Shown here piece by piece: positions 44,506-53,742 of a stretch of DNA of 64,000 bases. The stretch covers positions 2,356,001 to 2,420,000 of the forward strand of contig NZ_ADVG01000004.1 of NCBI RefSeq assembly GCF_000178855.1, in the 5' to 3' direction. How positions within the stretch are numbered: position 1 is the first letter of the stretch; each line of letters starts with the position of its first letter. The notes under the pieces are model-generated. The model ran no database searches, was not told the origin of the DNA, and saw only the letters and a list, made by a program, of their open reading frames with translations. The position numbers and the translations under genes are program-made. The stretch comes from Ktedonobacter racemifer DSM 44963 (GTDB lineage Bacteria > Chloroflexota > Ktedonobacteria > Ktedonobacterales > Ktedonobacteraceae).

Positions 44506-44528
44506 GTTGGGCACGCGCTAGGCGGCTG
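44461..44528. repeat. 22-bp inverted repeat made of coding sequence and its complement
   Basis: The left arm 44461-44482 is coding (QPPSACPI region); the right arm 44507-44528 is its exact complement. The palindrome thus starts inside a gene and destroys it. Confidence 0.8.
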
Positions 44529-44942
44529 CCTGCTAGGAACCCTGATGTTACTTGGATGTACCCTCTTAAGGAGGGGCAGATCAAGACTATCAGTGACCAT
44601 CTGGAGTGCATAATGCGTTCAGGGCATCGTCGGGTGGGCTTGTCACTTTTTTCTCATTGTGATCGAGTTTATCCGGCTGGTATTTTCTGAGTAGCATTTT
44701 TCTCGGCAGGAAGAAATTTGCCAACTTTCTCAGTAGAAAGTTGTGAAGTTTTCAACAGCTAAAAACACGTTCACTCATTCAACTGTTGGTAAATAAGGCG
44801 AAGAGCGGTCAGGTTTTGAGGTCACGAGTGGTCAATCAGCGCGAAGAGTGATCGCTGTACATTTGTCCCTGGGAAAAGCGCTCTCCATCTGGCATGTTTC
44901 TCTTTTACCATAGCTTGGCAGATGCACCACTTAGGAGATATC

Positions 44943-45446
44943 ATGAACAATAGAACAAAAATTGCCCTCCTTTTTCTAGGCAACCTTCTCCTTCTGATTG
45001 GCTTTTTCTTTTTACCCTTGTACATTGTTCCTTTTAATAATCACGGGAATCTTTTAAAAGGCCCCTCTGCGTGGAATCTCATGACCTTTCCCTTCGTCAC
45101 TCAACCCAGCCCTAAACTCGGAGCATTCCTTGTGACTATTCCTTTTTGGCTCCTTGCTGCTCTTATTATTTTTGAGTTAGGAGGAGAAATTTGGAAATTG
45201 TGGCGTCGTCAAAGGATTTCTCCTAATCGATTGTACAACAATATCGGCCAAATAGGCCTTCTCTGGATGGGAATCATTTTCATCCTTTTATGTCTTGATT
45301 ATGCTCAATTAGGGTGGTGGCGTAGCATCTTGATCAATGTAAGTGGGCTTGGATTCTGGTCTTGCATCATCGGTTTTTTGCTTATTGGGGTGACAAGATT
45401 ACCGCTGCGTGGCATGCAGCGTGTATCTACGCGCGGTCGCGTGTAG
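44943..45446 (+). CDS. Membrane protein, cargo of the long-TIR element
   Basis: The start at 44943 (MNNRTKIALLFLGNL) follows AGGAG. 167 residues with about four hydrophobic segments (FLGNLLLLIGFFFLPLYIV; LGAFLVTIPFWLLAALIIF; IGLLWMGIIFILLCLDYA; GFWSCIIGFLLIGV). No family is recognised. Enclosed by the inverted repeats of the element, so it moves with it. The C-terminal RLPLRGMQRVSTRGRV looks less conserved. Confidence 0.7.
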   Translation: MNNRTKIALLFLGNLLLLIGFFFLPLYIVPFNNHGNLLKGPSAWNLMTFPFVTQPSPKLGAFLVTIPFWLLAALIIFELGGEIWKLWRRQRISPNRLYNNIGQIGLLWMGIIFILLCLDYAQLGWWRSILINVSGLGFWSCIIGFLLIGVTRLPLRGMQRVSTRGRV

Positions 45447-46131
45447 ACTTTGGCATTACGCAGATCTGGCTCACTCTCGGTGATGCCGCTTGCTTGATTC
45501 AGTTTCATTTACAACATGCCGATGGAAGGTGTGACCCGTTTAGCCGAAACCGCATCAATACGGGGGATGGCTAACAGAGAATAACATCTGATAACTGATC
45601 TATTGGTGGAAGGTGCAATCCCTTCCCTGGCGTGTAGGCGTCAGAAAGCTGCATCCCCGTGGTAGCGACTGGACCTCAATCCACGAAGCGGGATGTGAGA
45701 CAAAAGAAAACCGCCAGTCCGAGGCGGTAGAAGTCTGAAGCGTGCTGTCATGATGAAATGTTCTCCAACCGGAGAATGAATTGAAGGTATGACTGACCCA
45801 TCGTAAGCATGTACAAGCTTAGACGGACTAAGTGGCTTGACCAAATGGTATCTGCGTGAACCTTTGAGTTCTTTACGTTCAAAGGAAAAGTGAGGCTCCT
45901 CTTCCATGAGCCCCATCCTACCGAAATACGCACGGTGGATAGTACCCATCTACAACAGCCCAACGACAATGGATCGGAACGGGGGAACCCCGTCATAGCT
46001 CTTGCCCGTGGTCGATCGGATAAGTAGGAATCCATCCAATGCTTGACGGAGAACGATGGTCTAAAAAGCAAATGCCTGGGGAAAAGCCCCAGGATAGGCT
46101 AACGTAGACCCTGCTGTATGGAGGATAGAGA

Positions 46132-47904
46132 GTGAGTAGAAGAACAGATAGGAATACGCCGCCTCATCAAGAAATTGACGAAGCGAGCGGGACTTGGAAG
46201 AACCTGCCCTGGAAGAAACTAGAGCAGCACGTCTTCCGTCTTCAGAAGCGCATCTATCGAGCCAGTCAGCGTGGCGAAACGAGAAAAGTAGAGAAGTTGC
46301 AAAAGTTGCTGATGAAATCGGAAGCCGCACGACTCCTTGCGGTACGACGGGTGACACAAGACAATCAGGGGAAGAAAACAGCGGGCATTGACGGGATAAA
46401 ATCTATCAATCCCAAACAAAGACTTCTCATGGCTCAAGCCATTCACCCGAAAAACCAACACCGTCAAAAAGCCAAACCGGTACGCCGCATCTGGATACCC
46501 AAACCAGGGAAGAAAGACGAACGCAGGCCGCTAGGTATTCCCATCCTGGTCGAGAGGGCACAGCAAACTCTGGTAAAACTGGCCCTAGAACCGGCTTGGG
46601 AAGCGGTGTTTGAGGAAAACAGCTACGGTTTCCGACCAGGGCGCTCATGTCACGATGCCATAGGAGCAATCTTTAACGGTATCCGATTCAAATCCAAATT
46701 TGTGCTGGACGCCGATATCAAAGGTTGTTTCGACAACATCGACCAAAAAGCGTTACTCCAAAAGCTCAAAACATATCCGCAGCTTCGGCACCTCATGAGA
46801 GGATGGCTGAAGGCAGGAGTACTAGAAGGGGTGGACTTCACCTCAACGGAAACAGGAACGCCGCAGGGCGGCCCACTGTCGCCGCTACTAGCTAATATCG
46901 CTTTGCACGGCATAGAAAAAGCGGCAGCAAATGTCTGTTCGAAGCAGAAAGGGCAACCAATCTTCATTCGATATGCAGATGATTTCGTCATTTTACACGC
47001 CGACAAAGAAATATTAGAGAGAGCAACAAAAGCAGTAATGGAACACTTAAAAGGCATGGGACTCTGGTTGAGCCCGAAGAAAACAAGAGTCACCCATACG
47101 TTAACTTCATATGAGGGGAACGTAGGTTTTGACTTTTTAGGCTTCTCCGTACGTCAATTTCCAATGGGAAAAACCCATACCGGAAAAAACACGCAAGGAA
47201 AACCCCTTGGGTTCAAAACCTTCATCACCCCGAGTAGAGAAGCCATCAAACGTCACACTCTCCAAATGAAACTGCTGATACGAAAACGAAAATCTGCCCC
47301 TCAAAAGGCGGTCATTAGCGCGATCAACCCCGTCATCCGAGGCTGGGCGAATTACTACAAGTGGGTAGTGTGCAGCAAGGCATTTCATGCCTGCGACCAC
47401 AACACCTTTCGCCAACTCGCCCGATGGGAACAAGCAAGGCATTTAGGGAAGAGCAAAAGATGGGTCAAAGACAAATACAGCATTCCCATTGACGGATCCC
47501 AACGGTTCGGCACCTACATCCGAGATAAAGATGGGAACCCCAAAGCTGTATACGTCCGATATCATACAGAAACGCATAGCCAAGACTACGCAAAAGTCAG
47601 AGGATCGGCGAGTCCGTATGATGGGAATCACATCTACTGGTCACAGCGACTCAAGCAACACCCGCTTATGAAAAGCGAAAGAGCAAAACTCCTCGCCCTT
47701 CAAAAAGGACAATGTCCCAGATGCGGACTCTACTTTCGAGATGGCGATGTCCTAGAAACGGATCATATCACCCCAACCGCACTTGGTGGAAAAGATGATA
47801 TCAGCAACAAATGGGTTTACCATCGCCACTGCCATGATGAGAAAACCGCCGAGGATGTAGCGAGAATCGCGCAACACAAGGCGGCTGGTGTCAATCACAG
47901 TTGA
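46132..47904 (+). CDS. ltrA: Group II intron reverse transcriptase/maturase with HNH endonuclease
   Basis: 590 residues. RT blocks: GIDGI, RRIWIPKPGKKDERRPLGIP, LDADIKGCFDNID, TPQGGPLSPLLANIALH, IRYADDFVIL (intact YADD) and GFDFLGFSVR. The maturase X domain follows (INPVIRGWANYYKWVV). The C-terminal HNH endonuclease shows CPRCGLYF ... LETDHITPTALGGKDDISN ... HRHCHDEKT. It should support intron splicing and target-primed insertion. The protein seems complete and active in principle. Confidence 0.93.
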   Translation: MSRRTDRNTPPHQEIDEASGTWKNLPWKKLEQHVFRLQKRIYRASQRGETRKVEKLQKLLMKSEAARLLAVRRVTQDNQGKKTAGIDGIKSINPKQRLLMAQAIHPKNQHRQKAKPVRRIWIPKPGKKDERRPLGIPILVERAQQTLVKLALEPAWEAVFEENSYGFRPGRSCHDAIGAIFNGIRFKSKFVLDADIKGCFDNIDQKALLQKLKTYPQLRHLMRGWLKAGVLEGVDFTSTETGTPQGGPLSPLLANIALHGIEKAAANVCSKQKGQPIFIRYADDFVILHADKEILERATKAVMEHLKGMGLWLSPKKTRVTHTLTSYEGNVGFDFLGFSVRQFPMGKTHTGKNTQGKPLGFKTFITPSREAIKRHTLQMKLLIRKRKSAPQKAVISAINPVIRGWANYYKWVVCSKAFHACDHNTFRQLARWEQARHLGKSKRWVKDKYSIPIDGSQRFGTYIRDKDGNPKAVYVRYHTETHSQDYAKVRGSASPYDGNHIYWSQRLKQHPLMKSERAKLLALQKGQCPRCGLYFRDGDVLETDHITPTALGGKDDISNKWVYHRHCHDEKTAEDVARIAQHKAAGVNHS

Positions 47905-47916
47905 CCATACACTGAG

Positions 47917-47950
47917 GAGCCGTGTGCGGGGAAATTCGCATGCACGGTTC
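47917..47950 (+). ncRNA. Group II intron domain V
   Basis: 34-nt hairpin starting GAGCCGUG and ending CACGGUUC, with a GAAA-type loop and a two-base bulge. Directly behind the RT ORF. Confidence 0.9.
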
Positions 47951-48096
47951 TGGATTGGCGGTGGCGGGAGTGATCCCGCTGCCGACCATACGAAGCTAGA
48001 TAGGAAGCGCTTTTTCAAACGACAATGATTGTGTTGACCACTCTTCGCGCTGATTGACCACTCGTGACCTCAAAACCTGACCGTTCTTCGCCTTAT

Positions 48097-48531
48097 TTAC
48101 CAACTGTTCCGCTCATATTTCGAGAGGTCCTCGTTGATTCCAACTAGCCGGAAAACTTGTCCTCCTGGAGCTTGAAAGTAGAGGTGCGGATCCGGCACTT
48201 CGAGTACCTTGACGCCAAAGGCGACAATTTTCTGTCTCATTTCTTCGACGTCGTCGGCCTTCAGCTCCAGAAAGATCGCCTTCAAAAAGTCGTCATCACT
48301 TAGGGCGTCCTCCGCGGCGTAGGTCACTCCCTTATCGACCTCCCGCCCGTCACGCCCGCTCCCGTAGAGAAACGCGATGTAGAAGCCGTCTCCCATTCGA
48401 AAGTCGTCCTTGTCGTCGAACTCCCTCGTGATTTTGCAGCCCAAGACATCACAATAAAATTTACGAATTCTGTCCCGTTCTGTCCGCAGAACTCGTACCG
48501 CCGAATGGTTTCCAAAAATTGCCTTTGCCAT
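48097..48531 (-). CDS. VOC family (glyoxalase-like) protein
   Basis: The start at 48531 (MAKAIFGNHSAVRVLRTE) follows AAGGAG. 144 residues in the beta-alpha-beta-beta-beta fold, with RIRKFYCDVLGCKITREFDD and LYFQAPGGQVFRLVG typical of glyoxalase/bleomycin-resistance/dioxygenase proteins. The last codon TGG and the stop TAA come from the end of the long-TIR element, which was inserted just before the original stop (originally ERNS*). Confidence 0.85.
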   Translation of the reverse strand: MAKAIFGNHSAVRVLRTERDRIRKFYCDVLGCKITREFDDKDDFRMGDGFYIAFLYGSGRDGREVDKGVTYAAEDALSDDDFLKAIFLELKADDVEEMRQKIVAFGVKVLEVPDPHLYFQAPGGQVFRLVGINEDLSKYERNSW

Positions 48532-48674
48532 GATCACTCCTTATCTAGTGTAATGTATCTATTATGACTTTACAATATTGTGCATGATTCTGCCTCTGCG
48601 CGATGTTGCGTGTGGCCAAGCACTACTGCGAGTGCCACTCTCCCTTGCCACTATCTAACTGTGGATGCGAAGGA

Positions 48675-49058
48675 CTACTCGTCCTGAGGGGAGCTCGCCT
48701 CGGCATGAGGTTCTTTCTCCTGCACTGATGGAGTGCTCGGTTCCTCAAGCAGATAGCTCCGCAGGGCCGCCAGACGCTGATCCCATTGTGCTTCAATGGC
48801 CCCAATCCAGGTCGTGACGGTCGAGAGCGCCTCTGGTCGTGGCACATACCGCCGCTCCCGACCCATCTCGTGGACCGTCACGAGACCTGCCTGCTCTAAG
48901 GTCACCAGATGCTTGGTGATCGCTTGACGCGTGATGGGCAAACGGGTGGCAAAGCTCGCGGCTGTCCCTGAGCCTTCTTCGCACAATTGTTGAAGCAACA
49001 GACGACGCGTGGGATCAGCCAGAGCCAGAAAGACCCTCTGCGCGTGTGAATCGATCAT
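48675..49058 (-). CDS. ArsR family transcriptional regulator
   Basis: The start at 49058 (MIDSHAQRVFLALADP) is chosen for GGAGAGGAG upstream. About 127 residues with RVFLALADPTRRLLLQQLCE and ITRQAITKHLVTLEQAGLV (winged HTH). No metal-binding Cys is seen, as in the ArsR proteins paired with SRPBCC genes. It is encoded behind the SRPBCC gene and probably represses the pair through the palindrome at 49662. Confidence 0.88.
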   Translation of the reverse strand: MIDSHAQRVFLALADPTRRLLLQQLCEEGSGTAASFATRLPITRQAITKHLVTLEQAGLVTVHEMGRERRYVPRPEALSTVTTWIGAIEAQWDQRLAALRSYLLEEPSTPSVQEKEPHAEASSPQDE

Positions 49059-49143
49059 TACCGGCTTCTCCTCTCCTGTGGGCGACATGCCCTCTGCATT
49101 ACCCCCAACCGTGCCCACCCCCGGACCAGGACCGCGACAGCAG

Positions 49144-49620
49144 CTATACGGCTTCCACCTGGCTCTGCAGGTAGGCGTGCAACGCGGAAAGGCACGCTTG
49201 CCAGCCCCGCTGGTTGTCCTGGTAGGCTTCCCCTGCTGGAATAGGCTGGGGCAGGGATGCAAAACCCGACTCGACCAGCGTCAATTGGGTCCCTTCGGCC
49301 AGGTCTTCCAGGGTAATTTCCACCAGCGTATTGGGGGCTGCGGCAAACGTGACCTTGGGGTGACCAATAGCATAGGAAATAGCATAGGAAGGCCAGCGAA
49401 AGGCAAAACGATGCGGCTCCTCAATCACCTCGATCCGGCCCGTGTAAGGGCAAGGTTCATTTTTCCAGGTAAAATGGATAGCGCCGCCCACGCGAAAATC
49501 CATGTCACTCACCACTCCAAACCAGTGGGCAAGCTGTTCTGGTTTCGTGATGGCCTCCCAGACACGTTGGCGCGGGGCGGGCAAGACCATGGTTCGTTCG
49601 ATACGATCAGAAAGAGTCAT
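49144..49620 (-). CDS. SRPBCC (AHSA1-like) domain protein
   Basis: The start at 49620 (MTLSDRIERTMVLPAP) follows GGAGAGGAG. 158 residues with RQRVWEAITKPEQLAHWFG, HFTWKNEPCPYTGRIE and NTLVEITLEDLAEGTQLTLVESGF, the Activator-of-Hsp90 homologue/START-like fold. Often co-encoded with ArsR regulators; ligand unknown. First gene of the pair. Confidence 0.87.
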   Translation of the reverse strand: MTLSDRIERTMVLPAPRQRVWEAITKPEQLAHWFGVVSDMDFRVGGAIHFTWKNEPCPYTGRIEVIEEPHRFAFRWPSYAISYAIGHPKVTFAAAPNTLVEITLEDLAEGTQLTLVESGFASLPQPIPAGEAYQDNQRGWQACLSALHAYLQSQVEAV

Positions 49621-49661
49621 TGGATCTCCTCTCCAGTGAAGCAAGATGCTCTTGTGTGTTG

Positions 49662-49722
49662 CTCTATAGGCAACTCTCAGGTTGCCTATAGAGAATATAC
49701 CAGAAAAAATCACAATAAGCAA
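49662..49722 (-). promoter_or_regulatory. Promoter and operator of the SRPBCC-arsR operon
   Basis: Minus strand: TTGCTT (49717-49722), 17-bp spacer, TATATT (49694-49699), directly followed by the inverted repeat CTCTATAGGCAAC / GTTGCCTATAGAG (49662-49674, 49681-49693). An ArsR dimer bound here would block the start of transcription. Confidence 0.75.
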
Positions 49723-50989
49723 TCCTAAAGTTGCGTGTTTTGCACATGGGGTCAGACGCACACAAATAGGAGAAGCAGTGGGCGTGGACCGTTGGATGCG
49801 GCTCTCTTCTGCCATGGGGTCACGAGATTATCCGGGGCAAAACGCACGTTAAGCCATGAAACCTCTTCCCTGGCGCCGTCTCTTATGAAGCAAAAAGTAA
49901 GAATGGCACGCTTGCGGTGTCTCATAAATGGTTCTCAGCCTGTTGAAAAAGGCTTCCAAATACCTCATCAGGAGAAGAGAAAGCCCTCTTGACTTGCCCC
50001 GTGCCTTGCCCTATACCATGCATAGTTTGAAGCAATGAGCAAAAGCTGACGTTGAATGGCCTATTGGAAGGGAGTAGCAACGGCTAGGCGCTTTGGCCTA
50101 CGAGGTGAGCGGTATGATGGGAACGAAAGAGCGCGCATTTGCACGGCTGGTCAATGTATCTCGTGAGAAACTGGTGCCAGCAGACCATTTTTATCGGCAG
50201 GTGGAGCGAACCCTCGACCTGTCCTTTGTCCGCGAATGTGTGCAGCCAATGTATGCAAGTGGAGGGCGGCCCTCAATTGACCCTGTTGTGTTCTTCAAGT
50301 TACAACTGGTCATGTTCTTTGAGGGTATTCGATCCGAACGCCAACTCATTCGTCAGGCTGCTGATCGTCTCAGCGTTCGCTGGTACCTGGGCTACGATTT
50401 GGATGAGCCTTTACCTGATCATTCCAGCTTGAGTAAGATCCGTACTCGCTATGGCCTTGATGTTTTTCGCTGGTTTTTCGACGCGATCGTGCAACAGTGT
50501 CAACAGGCAAAGTTGGTGTGGGGGAAGGAACTTTATCTTGATTCCACCCAGGTCAATGCGAATGCGGATCTGGATTCCCTTACACCTCGCTTTGCTGTTG
50601 AGGCGCGAGAAGCCATCCAGCGCCATTTGACCGCTCTTTTTGCGCAGGAAAATCAAGGGGACGAGGAAGAGGGAGGAGAGAGCATGGACGCTCCCATGTC
50701 AGAAGGTTCTTCAAACACGGGGACCTGCCTTCAGCCTACGTCCCTGCCAGTCGCCCTCTCTCAACAAGAGCAAGAAGAGCTTGAGACCGAGCGCTCAATG
50801 CGGCACGACTGGATCGTTGAAGAGGGTCGGCAGCAGAGGGAAATCCATGGGCTCTACCAGCGTTCTGCCGACTTCCAGATCAGTACGACTGATCCCGATG
50901 CCACTCCAATGCGCCTCAAGAACGGCGGTCTTCATTTGGGCTATCATACCCATTATGTCGTCGATGGAGGCAAACGTCGCATTATCCTA

Positions 50990-52219
50990 GTACTCTGTCA
51001 TCCTTGATTTGATGAGCTGAAAAAGATGGAGTATCCTTGAAGGACAAACGAAACAGATCCATTCAAGGAGGCTCCATGAAGAAGTATAGCGTCCAGTTAG
51101 ATGCCCAGCAACGCCAGATGCTCGAAAGCCTGCTGACAGGAGGGAAGGCAACAGCGCGCAGTCAGACACACGCGAGAATTTTACTGAAAGCCGATCAGGC
51201 AGAGGGAGGGCCAGGGTGGACAGATGAGCAGATCGCCGAAGCGCTCTCAGTCGGAAGGGCCACAGTAGAACGGGTGCGCAAACGCTTTGTTGAGGGAGGG
51301 CTGTTGGATGCTCTGGTGCGGCGTCCACAGCCGGAACGGCCCCAGAAGCGGAAAATGGATGGAGAACTGGAAGCACGCCTGGTCACGCTGGCCTGTAGCC
51401 AGACGGAAGGGGGACAAAAGCGTTGGACGATGCGGATGCTCGCCGAGAAGCTGGTGCAACTGGGGTACATTGATCAGATCAGCCACAATACCGTCTGGGT
51501 CACACTAAAAAAAATGAACTGAAACCGTGGCGAAAAAAGCCTTTCTGCATTCCGCCAGAAGCGAATGCGGAATGTGTGTATCACATGGAGGATGTGCTGG
51601 AAGTGTACCAGCGTCCCTATGATCCGCGGGTGCCGAAGATGTGTATGGATGAGGGAAGCAAACAAGTGCTGGCTCACACGCGCAAGCCGATCCCGATGGA
51701 AGCCGGCGAGCCAGAGCGCGTCGATGACGAATATGAACGCAAAGGAGTGTGTAGCGTGTTTCTCGCCATGGAGCCGGAAACGGGAGCGTGCCAGGTGCGC
51801 GTGAGCAAGCGGCGAACCAAAAAGGACTGGGCGCTGTTTCTGCGTGATGTGATTGACCTTCACTACCCCCATGCCGAAAAAATTGTGCTCGTGATGGACA
51901 ATCTCAACACGCATACGCCTTCCTCGTTTTACGAGGTCTTTGAGCCCGCAGAAGCTCGACGGCTGACCGAAAAACTGGAGATCCATTACACGCCCAAGCA
52001 TGGGAGTTGGCTGAATATGGCCGAGATCGAACTGTCCGTTCTCGCACGGCAATGCTTGTCCGATCGCTTTCCCAACATGCAGGCGCTTACTGCTCAGGTG
52101 GATGCTTGGCAGCAGGAGCGCAACCAGGCAAAAGTGACCATCAACTGGCGCTTTACCACGGCTGATGCGCGCATCAAGCTCAAGCGTCTTTACCCATCCA
52201 TTGAAGCATGACAGAATAC
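50990..52219 (+). mobile_element. IS630 family element nested in IS1182, 1230 bp
   Basis: Inverted ends GTACTCTGTCATCCTTGA (50990) and GTATTCTGTCATGCTTCA (complement from 52219). TA dinucleotides flank it at 50988-50989 and 52220-52221. Confidence 0.9.
51076..52211 (+). CDS. IS630 transposase, two frames joined by probable -1 frameshift
   Basis: The start at 51076 (MKKYSVQLDAQQRQML) follows GGAGG. The N-terminal HTH part (DEQIAEALSVGRATVERVRKRF) runs to the A8 run at 51507-51514. The next frame continues KNELKPWRKKPFCIPPE and includes VYHMEDVLEVYQRPYDP, VLVMDNLNTHTPSSFYE and YTPKHGSWLNMAEIELS, the DDE catalytic domain. No stop besides the shift is seen, so the enzyme may be functional through frameshifting on the A run. 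Confidence 0.85.
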
Positions 52220-53128
52220 TAGAAGCCCTGGTGACCCCTGCGGAGGTGATGGATAACCAGCCGATGCTTGACTTGCTCTGGCACGTCCGCTTTCGTTGGC
52301 ATGTGAGGCCTCGACAGATAACCGGCGATACCAAGTATGGGACCATCGAAAATATCAAGGCCATTGAAGATGCGGGAATGCGGGCCTACATCCCCTTACC
52401 AGACTGGGATCAGCAGAGGCCTCCTTACTTCGGCCCCTCCAAGTTCACCTATGATGCCGTGCATGATCGCTATGTCTGCCCCAACGGTCAACTGCTGCAC
52501 CTCTCTCGGATGGAGTATAAAGCGGAGAAGGTGGAGTACCGCGCCGAGGCAGCCACTTGTAATGCTTGTCCACTCAAAGCTCAATGTACCCCCAGTAATC
52601 ACGGTCGGCAGGTCCACCGCTCTTTCCATGCGAACTACCTCGAACGAGTCAGGGGCTACCAGCAGACCCTGGCCTATCAGAAAGCCCTGAAGAAGCGGAA
52701 GGTATGGGTCGAACCCTTATTTGCCGAAGCCAAGGATTGGCATGGCATGCGACGCTTCCGCTTGCGACGCCTCTGGCGAGTCAACTGTGAGGCTCAGGTC
52801 ATCGCAGCAGGACACAATCTCCAACAGTTGCTCAAAAAGCGAGGTTGGGGCCGACGTCCGTTCCCAACGGACGCCATCTGTGCCTCTTTTGGGCTCTTTT
52901 GGATGCTGTGCTCGCTCACTTTTGCAAGGAAAATCTCTTCTTTTGCCGATTGCCTCAGCTTTTTCAAGGATGAGGAAGTAAGATTTCCTCTTTGCTGATG
53001 AGCTTATCAAAGGCTTTTTCAACAGGCTGGGTTCTATTTCTGAGATTTGCTCGACGCTTGAGATCTCTCGCTCGACTTTGTATCGTTACGTCAGAGCCAA
53101 CCCCGCAAGCCTCGGACGAGTGAGCTGA

Positions 53129-53742
53129 AGAGAGGATGATCCCCAGATCAAGCGAGCTATTACCTCTCAGGTATTACCTCAGATAATTGTCGAAATTACC
53201 TCACGGAATTTTCATATTTACAACCAATGGACTTGAGCAAACCGCTTCACATCCCGGAGTATCAGCAGAGAAGAGTGGAAATAACGACGAGATCTCCACC
53301 CCTTTGACGCGTCGCCGATCTCTCGCCATCCACGAATAAACCGATTTCCGGAGATTAAGCATCACCACACGAAGAAGCATTAGATGACAAATCTATGACA
53401 AAACAGGGGAGGAATGTTCATGTTCCTGTCACCTCCAAGCGCTATATTCATGCCAGAGGCTGATTGACTCTAGAGAGGATTAATCGATGAAACGGAGCAA
53501 CGGTGTGAATTTTGTCTAGCACTCGGTTCCCACCAGGGGGGAGATCTGAAGATCAACGACGAGAGTGCTGCTATGCTCAGCCCGTTCACAATCACGAGCA
53601 CCTTTCATCTCTACCACACTCTTCACTCCAGTAGGAACCTGACAGGTGCCCTGTAGTGGGAGGACGGACGATCCCTGATGAGCGTAGATTCGGTGAGCAT
53701 TAATCTATCTTATCAAACGTTTTTTCAATCTCCAATTCAGAG
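53129..53742. other. Non-coding region with repeat left arm
   Basis: 614 bases without a gene. Three ATTACCTC units lie at about 53160-53205, a possible transposon end; the left 129-bp inverted repeat is at 53224-53352. The rest shows nothing recognisable. Confidence 0.5.

Larger units (their letters stand above)
45529..47991 (+). mobile_element. Complete group II intron with reverse transcriptase ORF
   Basis: A GTGTG start at about 45529, domain I-type sequence with several paired segments up to 46130, the RT/maturase ORF at 46132-47904, domain V at 47917-47950, and an end at ...CCATAC (47991; AT at 47989 is also possible). It lies inside the long-TIR element, downstream of the cargo gene. 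Confidence 0.82.
44787..48102. mobile_element. 3.3-kb TGGTAAAT-family element with 64-bp inverted repeats, ACTGT duplication and cargo
   Basis: Left end from 44787 and right end from 48102 (complement) both read TGGTAAATAAGGCGAAGA and match over 64 bp with one difference. ACTGT lies at 44782-44786 and 48103-48107. Each end holds three GCGAAGAG-GGTCA-like iterons. Inside are a membrane-protein gene and a complete group II intron, but no transposase. Same end type as the MITE at 11384. Confidence 0.88.
50114..52998 (+). pseudogene. IS1182 family transposase interrupted by IS630
   Basis: The start at 50114 (MMGTKERAFARLVNVS) follows GAGGTGAG. The N-terminal DUF772 part (YRQVERTLDLSFVRECVQP, YASGGRPSIDPVVFFKLQL) and central DDE region (YLDSTQVNANADLDSL) end at 50989; the C-terminal part (ALVTPAEVMDNQPML, TGDTKYGTIENIKAIE, zinc-like CNACPLKAQC, EPLFAEAKDWHGMRRFR) starts at 52222. 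Joining at the TA restores frame: RIIL-EALVTP. Inactive as it stands. Confidence 0.88.
49936..53029. mobile_element. IS1182 family element with nested IS630
   Basis: Inverted ends CAGCCTGTTGAAAAAGGCTT (49936) and CAGCCTGTTGAAAAAGCCTT (complement from 53029) continue with CTCATCAG in both. GGTTCT duplications lie at 49930-49935 and 53030-53035. Without the nested IS630 it measures about 1.86 kb. Confidence 0.88.
49885..53128 (+). pseudogene. Serine recombinase (resolvase) C-terminal remnant split by IS1182
   Basis: 49885-49935 encodes MKQKVRMARLRCLINGS and 53036-53128 encodes ISEICSTLEISRSTLYRYVR. Joined across the 6-bp GGTTCT duplication they give the C-terminal HTH of Tn3-type resolvases. 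The catalytic N-terminal domain is absent, so this is an old fragment into which IS1182 jumped. Confidence 0.75.
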
